A DNA stretch of 63,747 nt from Porogramme epimiltina (lineage: Eukaryota; Basidiomycota; Agaricomycetes; Polyporales; Polyporaceae): assembly GCA_900155495.1 (NCBI GenBank), contig FTLJ01000065.1:1-63747 (forward strand), given 5' to 3'. How positions within the stretch are numbered: position 1 is the first letter of the stretch; the number at the start of each line of letters is the position of its first letter. Below, in pieces: positions 41,340 through 53,284 of this stretch. Position numbers and translations under genes: made by a program. Under the pieces are notes generated by a model. That model was not told the DNA's origin. It saw nothing but the letters and a program-made list of their open reading frames with translations, and searched no databases.

Positions 41340-44304
41340 TCAGAGAGGGATATGTCCTCCTAGGCGGAAGTCACGACTGCTCGCCCCGACCGAGAGCGTG
41401 AACGTTCCTTCCGGCTTGCGCCAACCTTGCGCCCCTACATCCCAGACCGAGAGGTCGTATCGGGACAATGTGATCGTCACAGTCTCGCTCTGGCCCACGC
41501 CGAGAAAGACATCCGTAAAGCCGCGGAGCACGCTCGGGGGCTCCCCCGCGCTCGAGGGAAAGTGCAGGTACAGCTGCGGGATCTGTGCGTGCTGAAGCGT
41601 CAGTGCCGACTAGATCGGACCCGGGATGGACAGGGGCGCACCTCGCCGCCGGTGACGCTGCCGGTGTTTTCTACTGTGAACGAGATCCCGAACGCAGGAC
41701 GGTGCAGCCAGAGTGCGGTCGAGCTGCCTTCGCCAGAGGGCCCTACTTTTCCTGCCGCCCAGCCCGCCTCGAGCGAAGCAAAGGTTTTGTCGGAGTCGTG
41801 GAGGGCGCTGACCTTGAGGTTCGAGTAGGTAAAGTTCGTGTACGACAGGCCGAACCCGAACTCGAAGCGCGGCTCGATGTTGTTCTGCATGAGGGACAGA
41901 ACGTGAACATCACGACTACGCGCGTATATAGAAGTGTTAGGGACATACCGCATCGAAGTGGCGATAGTCAATCTCGAGGCCCTCGGTGTACTCAATCCTC
42001 AGCACCTCGTCGCCCGTCCCGCCCGTGACAGGCTGGGCCGGGTAGTCCTCAAGACGCTTCGCGATCGTGTACGGCAAGCGGCCGGACGGATTCTTCGCCC
42101 CATACAGGATATCGACGATCGAGTTGCCAGACTCCTGACCGGGCAGCGACGCCCACACGACCGCCGTCACGTTCGGGTTCTCTATCCACGGCTCCAAGAT
42201 CGCAGGCCCGACCGAGTGCGCGACGACGATCGTGTTCGGGTTTGTGCTCGCGACGGCGTTGATCAGGTTGTCCGCGTTGATCCATAGCGTCAAGTTGTTG
42301 CGGTCGCCTGTATTTCCGTCGACGCCGCCGAGGGAAGAGTCTTCGCCCGAGTCCGCGTTGACAAACACGAGCGCAACATCCTGCCCGAGCGCGGTTGCAG
42401 CCGCGCCGGTTGTGTCCCAGTTGGACAGCCACCACGACACGCTAGAACGGTCCTCGCGTGCCCGGCTCTGAATGGCTTCAAGGGGCGTGATGAGGTACGG
42501 GAAATACGTCACCGCACCCGAGCCCCAGCCTGTCGCTAGTGTGCCATCGACGTCGAGGTGGTCCCAATAGCCGTTCGGGCCAAGTATCGAGGGACCCGAA
42601 TCGTTTCCTAAGGGTGCATCAATGGCGTGTCCATAAATGCAGTGGAATCTGGGCATACCGATGATGGCAATAGACTTGGGCGCCTTGAGTGGGAGAGCAC
42701 CAGCCACGTTCTTGAGGAGGACCGTGCCCGCGGCGCCGACCTCACGCACGATATTGTAGTGATCGGACTGGACGTCGGCAAGTTCGCTCTCCAAACCCTC
42801 AGGGAAGTCCTTGTCCTGGCCGACGAGGTACCACGCAGCGACAACTCGCTCCACCATGTCCGTCAGCCTGTCTTCTGGGATTGTCCCGTTCTGGATGTAA
42901 GCAGTAAGGTTTTGACCCCAATAGTTGACGCTCGAGGTGTAAGAGACGGCCCCGGGCATAGACATCTGTGTACGCAAGAGAAATCTGACATGAGCTCGGG
43001 AGCAACAGAATAGGGAAAGCACTCACATCGAGTCCCCCGATAGCAGCGATGGTAGAGTGGTGCGCGCCCCAGTCAGACATGACGTACCCTTGGAAACCGA
43101 GTTCACTCTTGAGAATTTGGTTCAACGTCCGATCGTCCTCGCACGCCCATGTTGCATTGACCTGGTCTGATGTAGGTTGTGAGTTTGATTCTGGAGGTGA
43201 CGAGAAGAGGGGACTACATACTGTAGCTGCACATGACACTCGCGACACCAGCCATAACGGAACGCAGGAACGGGTGGAGGTAAATCTCATGTTGCGTCCG
43301 GTCATCGACGTGCGACGACTCCTGCGTCCGGAAATGCTCTTGCTCACTGTGAGACGGAGCCGCAATGAATATGCATCCATCAAGAGAGAAAACAGGGTTA
43401 CTTACTTGTTGATGAAGTGCTTCGCGCATGCCTGGGTCCCTCCTTGCTGCATTCCGAGGATGGTCTCGTACGCAGACTCACCCGACAGGAACGGGTCCGC
43501 ACCGAATGCCTCCCAATTCCGACCACCCTGTGGAACGCGGCCCATGTTCATCATCGGCCCCAGCGCGACGTTTACACCCTTCCCCTTGAACTCTTCTCCC
43601 ATAGCCCTTCCCCTCTCCCTGAGCAAGGTGCGGTTCCATGTCGCCGCGGCGGTAATGCCTCCCGGGAATGTGGTCACGAAGAATCCGAAACGTACGCCGG
43701 AGGTCGAATCGTCCAAGCAGAGCCCTGGCCAGTCGTGAACGGCGGTGATGTTGCCGACGCAATTGGCTCGGGCGACCTCTGTGCCGGTCACAGCAGCCAC
43801 CTTGTCCTCTACCGACCACGACGCGATGAGCTTCTTAGCTTTGGCGCGAGCATCAGCCCAGGCGGGGTTGAAGTCAGGGACAAGCTGAGAGCCCGGAGAG
43901 GGGGGCGCATCCGGAGTGGTGGAAGGGTAAACCCCCGGAACGGGAGAGTCGGAAGGAGTTGGGAAGGGAGAGAACGTGTAAGAGGAGATGGGGATAGTGA
44001 TGAGGGCTATAGATGGTAAATAAGCCGTCAGAAATGGTAAATCCGCCTTCAAGAGCCGAAACTTACTTGTCTCTGTGGCTGGCTCCGATGCAGAGGTCAC
44101 TGACTCCGTAGATTCAGAAGTTGCCGTGGTAGAGGCGGACACAAGTGTGACCGAACCCTCAGCGGCAGAGATTGCCGTGGCCACGCTGGTTTGATGCTCT
44201 GCAGGCGCAGTACTAGTTACATCTTCTGTGGCGGTAATAGAGGCAGAGAGTGTGGTGGCAAAGAGGATGCTAAAGGCGACGATGCGGGAGCAGAGAACAG
44301 CCAT
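41340..44304 (-). CDS. Secreted GH3 beta-glucosidase (GH3-B)
   Basis: Eight exons, complement(41340..41582, 41642..41884, 41949..42607, 42659..42965, 43027..43166, 43222..43346, 43406..44006, 44067..44304), 851 aa. Intron positions and phases are those of GH3-A; the second exon has exactly the same length (601 nt). Signal peptide [18 protein letters not shown], then a Ser/Thr/Ala-rich stalk. Barrel motifs [16 protein letters not shown] and [15 protein letters not shown]; nucleophile Asp about 353 in SDWGAHHST. Sandwich domain [19 protein letters not shown] and [19 protein letters not shown]; fibronectin-III-like end [17 protein letters not shown]. It would act on cellobiose or short beta-glucans in the secretome. 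The loop after GQDKDFP is short (EGLESELAD), unlike GH3-A and GH3-C. Confidence 0.92.
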
Positions 44305-44352
44305 AGCAGTAGCCAGAACTTGTGTTGAGGGGGAATGCTGGCATTCTGTCGA

Positions 44353-44359
44353 TTTTATA
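44353..44359 (-). promoter_or_regulatory. TATA box of GH3-B
   Basis: TATAAAA on the minus strand, 49 nt upstream of the start codon, in the position shared with the other GH3 genes. Confidence 0.5.
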
Positions 44360-44364
44360 GCTGA

Positions 44365-45690
44365 CCATCGAGGGTGTCATGGGGCAAGAGCGAAAGGTAG
44401 AGAAAGTTGAGAACGGACGAAAACGAAAACGAGCGTCGACGCGGTTGAGAGTTGGGTAGAGGATTAGTCATGCTAAAGACGTCATCCGCTCGGGGCTATT
44501 GTCCGGGTAGCAACTTGGAGTCTTGGACTAGTGGCAGAGCGCCGAGGCCGTTGTAACATGATGTGGCTTGGAATGTCGAGGCTTGCTCCCATCTTCTCTC
44601 CTTCCTCTCTCTCCCTCCCTACCTACTCAACTTACAGGGATACTGTTCAACCTATGGAATGGGTACCAAGTTCCAACATTAATTGCGAACGTCAGCATGT
44701 CCGTTCTCCTGTTGACCTCATTCCCGTTCGAGTCGGAGCACCCTTCCTAAGAGGTCCGATTGCACTGTGCAGAGCACATTGGGTTCCAGCCTTGTACCGA
44801 TACATTCAAACTATGACGGAGATTCTCCTCGCCCAGAAATGATGGAACCCAATTTCCCCAACAATTCTCGCCCACAATTTGCACTGTGGATCTTGTACTC
44901 GGCATACTCTCCGAGCAGTGTACCTTTCATCTGGTCGTCGTACCGAATGGCCGGTAATATCACTATGGTATGTCCGACTACACCTTCTCTCCGTGGGGCT
45001 CATGACCCCGTCCTTCATCAATCAGACACTTCCGTCCCTTTGGCCACAGTCGGCCCGTCTCCACAAAGTATTTTCTGGACTCGGCCTGCCGTACGTGTAC
45101 TACTCAATGCTCCGCTCTTTGTCCCGTGTTGATATTTTTATGTACTTGAGAGCACCCTTCCACATGGACGGAACGCTTGAAGCCCAACGGCTCGACCACG
45201 CCCTTGCACCTGGCCAGCCCATGGGTTCCTCGGCGACCCCACGACGGAAGTACCCTCCGGGTTGGCTCATCGCTCTCACGTAGGAGGGTGCTCTATCATG
45301 ATCTGGCTACGTGAAGCTATGAGAGTTCTGCGGTATGACATGCCACCTATTCATTAGTTTATGTGATTGGATCGACGGTAAGAGGAACGACGAGGACCCA
45401 TGACACGTTGGCCGTAGCACGGCTCTTCAAGGGATCCCGGTGGCACTCATACAATTGCTTCAGCGCCAGAACTCAAACGGACTTGAACAAACACGCAATC
45501 ACGAGTCGTGAAAGGTTCATTGAATCGTATTACAAGGTCCCGGCATTAGATGAGACCATAACTAGTAGCTACGTTTTCGAGTGTACGTGTACCATCATCA
45601 TCAGTCATGTTCAGCTATCGTCACTAACATCGTTCAACTCATACAATCATCCAGAGAGACGTCGACCACTTTTCCGATCAACAATACCCC
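44365..45690. other. Gene-free stretch between GH3-B and GH3-C
   Basis: About 1.3 kb holding the GH3-B promoter and the 3' flank of GH3-C. Short frames (44531-44842, 44879-45283) have no recognisable motif. Confidence 0.5.
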
Positions 45691-45697
45691 ACCGCGC

Positions 45698-48600
45698 TCA
45701 GAGGGGGATGCTGCCGCTCAAGCGGAAGTCGCGGCTGCTCGCGCCGACCGAGAACGTGAACGCGCCATCGGGCTTGCGCCAGCCCTGCGCGGCCGCGTCC
45801 CAGACCGAGAGGTCGTACCGCGAGAGCGTGAGCGTGACGGTCTCGCTCTGCTTCGCGCGCAGGAGCACGTCCGTGAAGCCGCGGAGCACGTTCGGCGGCT
45901 CGCCCGCGCCCGCGGGGAAGTGCAGGTACAGCTGCGGGATCTGCGGACGCCGGTGTCAGCACCGCTAATAGAGATGGGAGAAGAGAAGGAGGAGACGCAC
46001 CTCGCCGCCGGTGACGCTGCCGGTGTTCTTGACCTTGAACGAGACCTCGAACGCGGGGCGGTGCAGCCAGATCGCGGTCGAGCTGCCCTCGCCCGTGGGG
46101 CTGGCCTTGCCGGCCGCCCAAGCGGACTCGAGCGACGAGAACGTCTTGTCCGACTCGTGCAGCGCGCTGACCTTGAGGTTCGAGTAGGTGAAGTTGGTGT
46201 ACGAGAGGCCGAAACCGAACTCGAAGCGGGGCTCGACGTCGTTCTGTCAAGCACGAGAGGGTCAGCATCGAAACTGGAACCAATGCAAGGGAGGAGAACG
46301 TACGGCGTCGAAGTGGCGGTAGTCAATCTCGAGCGCCTCGGTGTACTCAATCAAGAGGATGTCGTCGTCAACGCCGCCCGTGACGAGCTGCGCGGGGTAG
46401 TCCTCGGGGCTCTTTGCGATCGTGTACGGGAGACGGCCAGACGGGCTCTTCGCGCCATAGAGGATGTCGACGAGCGAGTTGCCGGACTCCTGGCCGGGGA
46501 GCGACGCCCACACCACCGCCGTCACGTTCGGGTTGTCGATCCACGACTCCAAGATCACCGGGCCGACCGAGTGGACAACCACGACCGTGTTCGGGTTCGT
46601 CTCCGCGACCGCGGTGATCAGGTTCTCGCCGTTACCCCAGAGCGTGAGGTTCTTGCGGTCGCCCTCGTTCCCGTCGAGCGTGATGAAGTTCTCGCCCGAG
46701 TTGGAGTTGACGAACACGAGCGCGACGTCCTTGTCGACCGCGGCGGCGGCGGCGCCCGCGGTGTCCCAGTTCGAGAGCCACCAGTTGACGCTCGAGCGGT
46801 CCTCGCGCGCGCGCCCTTGGACGGCCTCCAGGGGGGTGATGAGGTACGGGAAGTCCGTGACGCCGGAGCCCCAGCCGACCGCGAGCGTGCCGTCGTTGTC
46901 CACGCGGTAAGCGTAGCCGTTGGCGCCGAGGAGCGACGGACCCGAGTCGTTACCTAAGGGAAAGGGAGGTCAGCGCTGTCTTTGCAGAGCGCGATTCACT
47001 CTGTTCACCGATGACAGCGATGGACTTGGGTGCCTTGAGCGGGAGCGCGCCGGCCACGTTCTTGAGTAGGACAGTGCCCGCAGCACCGATCTCGCGAACG
47101 ACCTTGTAGTGGTCCGCCTGGACATCAACGTGCTCGTTGGTCGCGGGGTCGGTAGAGTTGTAGGCGTTGAAGTTGACTAGTGGAGGTGAGCGTTAGAAGA
47201 GTCCTGCCAGCGGAATAGATAACGTGACGACTCACCAGCAGGGAAATCCTTGTCCTGGCCGAGGAGGTACCATCCGGCAACGATACGCTCCGTCATGTCG
47301 GTCAAGCGGCTCTCGGGGATGGTGCCGTTCTGGACATACGCCGTCAGGTTGGCGCCCCAGTAGAACTCGTTCAGGCCGGTGGTGAAGTCAATGTCGCCAG
47401 GCATGGACATCTGTGCGCGATGGACTTCAGAATGCATGGACGCATGGGTATATGCGGCCAACTACTCACATCGAGCCCGCCCATGGCGGCGATGGTGGAG
47501 TGGTGTGCACCCCAATCGGACATGACGTAGCCCTGGAAGCCGAGCTCGCCCTTGAGGAGCTGGTTGAGCGTGCGGTCATCCTCGCACGCCCAAGTAGCGT
47601 TAACCTGGTCTGTACCTCGTCGTTAGTACATGCGGCTCATGATGGTGGCGGGAACACTCACTGTAGCTGCACATGACGCTCGTGACACCGGCCATGACGG
47701 AGCGCATGAACGGATGGAGGTAAATCTCGTGTTGCGTGCGGTCATCGACGTGGGACGACTCCTGCGTGCGACGGTGCTCTTGCTCGCTGTTTCGCATAAA
47801 CGCGTTAGCTCCCGTCTAAGCACCAGCGAAGGAGATCACTCGACTCACTTGTTAATGAAATGCTTCGCACACGCTTGCGTACCACCCTGCTGCATGCCAA
47901 GGATGGTCTCGTACGCCGACTCGCCCGACAAGAACGGGTCCGCGCCAAAGCCCTCCCAGTTGCGCCCGCCCTGCGCGATGCGGCCCATGTTCATCATCGG
48001 CCCGAGCGCGACGTGCACGCCCTTGCCCTTGAACTCCTCGCCCATCGCGCGCCCGCGCTCGCGCAGCAGCGTGCGGTTCCACGTTGACGCGACGGTGATG
48101 CCCGCGGGGAACGCGGTGACAAAGTCCGTCGCGCGCACGCCGGTCGGCGCGTCGTCGAGGCAGAGCCCGGGCCACGCGCCGACGGGCGCGATCTGCCCGA
48201 CGCAGCGGCTGTTGAGCGTGCCCATGCCCGTTACGGCGGTCACCTTGTCTTCGAGAGACCATGAGGCGGTGAGCTTCTTGGCTTTGGCGTAGGCGGCGGC
48301 CCAGGCAGGGCCGAAGTCAGGGACGAGGGCGGAGCCAGGTGCCGGGGGTGATTCCGGAGAGGTGGAGGGGTAGACACCGGGGATAGGGACATCGGAGGGG
48401 ACGGGGAAGGCGGAGAAGGTGTAGGAGGAGATGGGGATAGTGATGAGAGCTGTAAAAAGGTAGTAATTAGTACCACATTCGCGGACGGATAATAGAATAT
48501 AAAGAAAGACCCAAAATACATTCTCGCTGCCGTGGTCACAATGACCGGTAGGACAAGCATGAATGACGCGAGATGCGGAGGCTCCTCCGTCGGAGAGGTG

Positions 48601-49225
48601 TGAAAAGAAGTAGAAGTAACGTCATCTGTCACCCTGCGGCGAAAGAGAGGCCGTGTGGGTTAAGAAGCGTGCAGTTCCTCGTGCCGTACATGGCGGTCTT
48701 TCGTAGGAATGAACAATTGGACGGAGGCAGAGCCCCTCCCTGAACGCCGTCCATGAGACAGCAATGAACAGGTTGGGATCCGACATTGAGTCCTATTTGG
48801 AGTCATCCTATGAACAGGGACGCCCACCAAATACGACGCAAGCCCCACCCTTGACCAGGCTCGAACCAAGTCGGCACGAGGGACAAGCAGCATAACGACA
48901 GGCGAACATGACACAACGGACGCCGAAGGAGGTGGGGGCTAGGGTACTCACTAGTCTCTAGAGGAGGCTCTGACGTCGCGCTCGTCGCCGACGAGGAGTC
49001 TGTGGAGACAGATGCCACAGACGTCGAGACGGATGCAACCGAGGTCGAGACGGAGGTGGACACGACCGAGGTAGCGGACGCCGAGCCCGACGCGGACGCG
49101 CTGGACACGACGCTCGTTCCCGAGGACGTCACGGAGAGCGATGAGGAGTCCTGGGCATGGACGGAGAGTGCGATGGCGAGGAGAGTGCTCAAGGCGGCGA
49201 GGCGTGCGCTGAGGAGGACGGCCAT
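45698..49225 (-). CDS. Secreted GH3 beta-glucosidase (GH3-C)
   Basis: Nine exons, complement(45698..45940, 46001..46243, 46304..46953, 47009..47176, 47236..47410, 47470..47609, 47662..47786, 47849..48449, 48952..49225), 872 aa. Signal peptide [16 protein letters not shown], then a stalk of repeated STSVASV units. Barrel: [34 protein letters not shown], nucleophile Asp about 365 in SDWGAHHST. Sandwich: [38 protein letters not shown]; fibronectin-III-like end [17 protein letters not shown]. It has one more intron (47177-47235) than GH3-A and GH3-B, placed in the variable loop after GQDKDFPAG, and a 502-nt first intron. The last third is markedly GC-rich with G or C at most third positions, which fits strong expression. 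More like GH3-D at the N-terminus than like A or B. Confidence 0.92.
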
Positions 49226-49301
49226 GGCAGCGACCAGACTTTGCGGGGAGGGTGAGCTGCAAAGGTGGGTCGGGGAAACCTCGGGGGCTGCATCCTGGCC
49301 A

Positions 49302-49308
49302 CTTTATA
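49302..49308 (-). promoter_or_regulatory. TATA box of GH3-C
   Basis: TATAAAG on the minus strand, about 77 nt upstream of the start codon, the same word and nearly the same distance as at GH3-D. Confidence 0.55.
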
Positions 49309-49319
49309 CGCGTCTGGGG

Positions 49320-50735
49320 GCGACGCGGTCACGGGGAGGCTGGGCGGGGAGGAGGCGAGGTGGATGAAGATGAGAGAGAAGCGAAATCTGGGGAAACACA
49401 AGCCCCGGTTCTCTTCAGAACCACAACCAATTAGCCGTGCCCCACGCGCCTATGCGGGGTCCGGCCCGCTCCAGCGCTGTTCCGCCGGCACCGAAACGCG
49501 ATCGTCCAACAAGCGCCCAGCGCCCCCTTCCAAGTTCCGCCCTTCAACGACCTTTCATGCAGTCGGACTATCTGCCTGCTACCTCTCCCACGAATGCGCA
49601 TAAATGCTTTCTTGGTGTTTTTTGATACCTATTATAATGTCTTGACTCACTCGCTCTCTCCCGGCCCCAGGATCTCCGTGATTGGGTTGCTGCGATCCGC
49701 CGGCATCATATCCTTTCTCCCGCCACTCGTTGTGGGTCCCATGACCCCGCCCTCCCCCAGCCGACGATCTCCATCCCCTGTGCGCTAGTCATGCCGCCGG
49801 TACGAAATATCGTCCGCCCTCGCTAGGTCCGTCCTGCGTGCCTTGACAGCCAGAACCGTCGCGTCTAGTCCCATGCTAGCCACCCTCCAGAGGCCGCCGC
49901 ACAAATTCCAGGGGACCCGTGGACCATTCGAGCACCTGACGACGCAGCCCCGTGCTTCTGCCCAGCCCACCTATGAGGTTCTCGGACGCCGCTCAGCGGA
50001 ACCAGCTCCGCATTGGCTCATTGGACCTGCGTAGACGCGGGCCCGAGGCCATCGCAAACGTATTTTAACCCGTGAAGCATGTCTGGATCGGTCATAGGCC
50101 GAACCAGCACCTGCCACAATGCTAGTCGAGCCCAATATGATCGAATGTCCTTATGCCGGTCGGAAGGATGAGCGCAGCAGACGTCAGAATCACGCGGAAA
50201 ACGCTCTGTGTGTGCAGTATCTCCGAAACCATAACCCGGCTAACCCGCGGAGTGCGCGCGGGGTGACATGTCTCACTGTAAATGTCTACCTCGACAGGTC
50301 ACGCCTGAGTTTCTCCCTTCCGTTAGCTCCGGTACATTGAAGGCTGTGACGCTACCTACATCATCTCGGTTTATCGCCCTCTATCTCCGCAATGGTGCCT
50401 TAGCGAGTTTGAGCGCTGCCCCTTTTGCATTAGTAGAATACGCTCCAGGATTTCGCGTATTGATTAGACTTCGAGCGGTGCTAGAAGAAATCCGTAACTG
50501 TCTTGGTACCAGCGTCTTGACGTCCTTCTCATCCGGTGTAAGGACCTATATTTAGCTTGAATACACCCAGGTGTAATGCGTGATGCTTCCTCCCGTGACT
50601 GCATCGCGATAAGCATGAGCTCACGCCTTGTGCTGCGGTATACAGCGCTATGCACGTTGCTGCACCCCTGGCCCTTACAATCGGCCACCTGCACTTACCA
50701 AAGTCCGTGCTCCCCTACGAGCTCAGTCTCATGCA
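49320..50735. other. Gene-free stretch between divergent GH3-C and BTB-10
   Basis: About 1.4 kb serving as the upstream region of both genes. No coding motif seen. CTATATTTAG at about 50545 could be a weak TATA for BTB-10. Confidence 0.45.
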
Positions 50736-51830
50736 ATGAGTATGTTCGAGGACCTAAAAGCACCTCCCGCCAAGCGACCTCGAGCCTCCGATTCGACAGA
50801 AGAAGATCACTCACAGGCCCTTATCTCCGGACGCAGCAAAGACATATGGTTCGAAGACGGGAACATCATTATCTCTAACGGCAACACGGCATTTCGTGTC
50901 TATCGTGGCCAACTAGCTGCACAATCCAAGGTCTTCTCAGACATGTTTACTTCTCCATATACTGGCGAGAACGACGTTGGTGTCCACGGCTGTCCCGTCG
51001 TCAGCGTGTCTGACTCTACCCTTGACCTTGGGATACTCTTAAGGCTCATCTTCACCAACGAACGTACATTGTAAGCACTATTTCCACGAGGCTCCGGGGA
51101 CCCTTCACCCTGTTCTCACATTGTACACAGCGCAATTTGCAAGAACCCCTCCCTCTCCTTCGACGAACTATTTGGCATAGTCCGCATGTCCCATAAATAC
51201 GGCTTCGAGAGCTTCGAGAGCCAGGGCCTCGACGCGTTGGTGGACTACTACTCGGCGCACCCTGACTCCGACGCCTGGAACACTTTAGGCCCGTTCAAAC
51301 AGCGTCCCACCGCAGCAGAGTCGATCGGCGTGATCATCCTCGCGCGGCTCACGAACAGGCCCGTGCTCCTCCCTATGGCGATGTACAGTTGCAGCAGCGC
51401 TAAGGGCGCTAATTTCATGAACGGCTGGAAGCGGGGAGACGGATCAGTGGAGTGGCTCAGTGACGCAGACATAAAGCATATCGTTGCTGGGCGCGACGCG
51501 CTCCGCGTCAGAGACACGCAGGATATGCTCAAACTCTTCGGAGAAGTGCCTGTCTCCTCATGCTCCCACAAAACTCGGTGCAACAGCGCGATAATCAGCA
51601 ACTACAAGAGTTTGGCCGCCAATCCCGGGTGTCTCCGAGGTTGGCCTCTTACTCGGGACGACGGGACACACAGATCGATGGTGTCGTCCGACATGTGCTG
51701 GGCGTGCGGGCCCCACACGGCCACATATGCGGCCGAGCAGCGCCGTCAACTATGGAAGGATCTTCCCAAGATCTTTGGGCTCGCGATCAACGGCTGGAGC
51801 GGCTCCTCACTACCCTCGCCTTCCGGTTAG
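50736..51830 (+). CDS. BTB/POZ domain protein (BTB-10)
   Basis: Two exons, 50736..51070 and 51131..51830, 344 aa; 60-nt phase-2 intron (GTAAGC donor, CACAG acceptor). N-terminus MSMFEDLKAPPAKRPRASDS with the basic cluster. BTB core: IWFEDGNIIISNGNTAF, RVYRGQLAAQSKVFSDMF, CPVVSVSDSTLDLGILL. Exon 2 begins FAICKNPSLSFDELFGIVRM, then SHKYGFESFESQGLDAL, GVIILARLTNRPVLLPMAM, GWKRGDGSVEWLSDAD, then MCWACGPHTATYAAEQRRQ and LWKDLPKIFGLAINGW. It is a diverged member of the same family, outside the tandem array. Function unknown. Confidence 0.88.
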
Positions 51831-52167
51831 TCGCCCAATTCTCGCGCTCTCAATATGCTCTTCTCATAGGCTTGGTATACGCAGGAACAGCTATAAAAGG
51901 CATCAAAAAGAGCGGAAAGGCTAGGGGTTGATAGTAGCTTCGAGTCGGGTGCGTGTGGTATCTTGGTTGGGATGAGATCCCCACCCCCAATGTCCCTTGC
52001 GCTAGCTTACCACATCTCTCGTCCATTACAATCATACACGTAGTGATGCAATGGTAGTGTACGATCCGCCGTTCTCCTTCCACATCCTGTATAGCGATAT
52101 TTCGTTAGCATGTAAGTCATTAAGATCAAATGTGACGAACGCGAACATACCCATAGACTTCGACAAT

Positions 52168-53281
52168 CTACCTCTCCCACCCGTCTACCTTCACGCCCAC
52201 AAGTTCCGGTAAATACTCGAAGAAGTGCCGGTGATAGGCCTCCTCGTGCTCTTGCAGCTCCATCCTACAATACATGCACACAATCGAGTAGCGCTCTCCC
52301 AGTAAATCTATCCAGGGGTCGAATAACCGGGCAGAAACAACGCTCGGATCTTCGTCTTTCATGAGGCATTGACGGACCGCGCGCAGAGCTGCCGGCTCGT
52401 CCTTCTCCCACGCACATCCATCGGAGGGCGGCTTGCTGAAGAGCCGGAAGCCCAATTGCGCGCGCTTCCAAGCGAGTTTGACCTGTGCGTTGAGGCAGAT
52501 CCCAAGGTCGCCCGAGGAGAGGTGTTCGACGTGGCCGTCTTCTCTCAGAAAACCCTTGGCGAGGTCGGCGCCTAGCGCGCAGCAATCGAGAAACGCGACC
52601 GGAAGGAGATAGTCCGCGTTCGTAAACCTGGCAAGGTTGACCACCGCGATCGCGCATTCGTTCGGAAACACGACATCGCGCTCGCGGTATTCGTGGTAAT
52701 CGCCTGGATAGACCGTCCGGAGGTATTTCAGCGCTTCTTGAATCAGGCCGTCGATCTGATACTTGTCTCCGAGGCGGATCCAAGCGGAAAGCGCGTGAAT
52801 TGAGGGTTCAGGGATACCAAATGGGCTACAGAGACGGTTGCAGTAAGCACCAGCAAGGAGAAACGCTATCACACCTCATGCACAGCAACGGAGGACGCAC
52901 TCACTGAATGTTTTTGCTAGGCATCAAAACCCGCAATACATGCCGCAAATCTTCTGGGGAGTCTGTAAGATGTATAACTGGGTGGTCCCGCAACTGAGTG
53001 TGCGTGTTCGAGGGTTGAGGGATAGAGAGCATGTCTTTGAAGACAGGCGATTGTGCGATGAGAGGTCCGCGATAGACTTTGAAGACCACCTTGGTCGTCT
53101 CGAGGAATATGCTCCCGTCCTCGTACCAGAATTCTTCATCTTGAGTGAGACGTACTTTTTCGCCCGTACCATCGTTGGCGATGCCATAGTAAACCCCTCC
53201 GCCGTCCACGTCCTCATCGACGTCACTGCCTCCTGGACCCTCCCTTGAGTCACGTCGTGCACGCTTCGGCGGCCTAGCCAT
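52168..53281 (-). CDS. BTB/POZ domain protein (BTB-11, divergent)
   Basis: Two exons, complement(52168..52825, 52905..53281), 344 aa; 79-nt phase-2 intron (GTGAGT donor, TGTAG acceptor). The N-terminus has PPKRARRDSREG and an acidic Asp/Gly stretch. BTB core: FWYEDGSIFLETTKVVF, KVYRGPLIAQSPVFKDML, HPVIHLTDSPEDLRHVL. Exon 2: PFGIPEPSIHALSAWIRLGD, KYQIDGLIQEALKYL, AVVNLARFTNADYLLPVAF, DGHVEHLSSGDL, a Cys pair (VCMYC) and YLPELVGVKVDGW. The least similar of the eleven, with the same intron position and phase. Convergent with BTB-10. Function unknown. Confidence 0.87.
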
Positions 53282-53284
53282 TCT

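Noticed and set aside
45581..46957. A 458-residue plus-strand open frame
   Set aside because: It lies antisense to the GC-rich end of GH3-C and is Arg/Glu/Val-rich without any motif; GC-rich codons produce such frames on the opposite strand.
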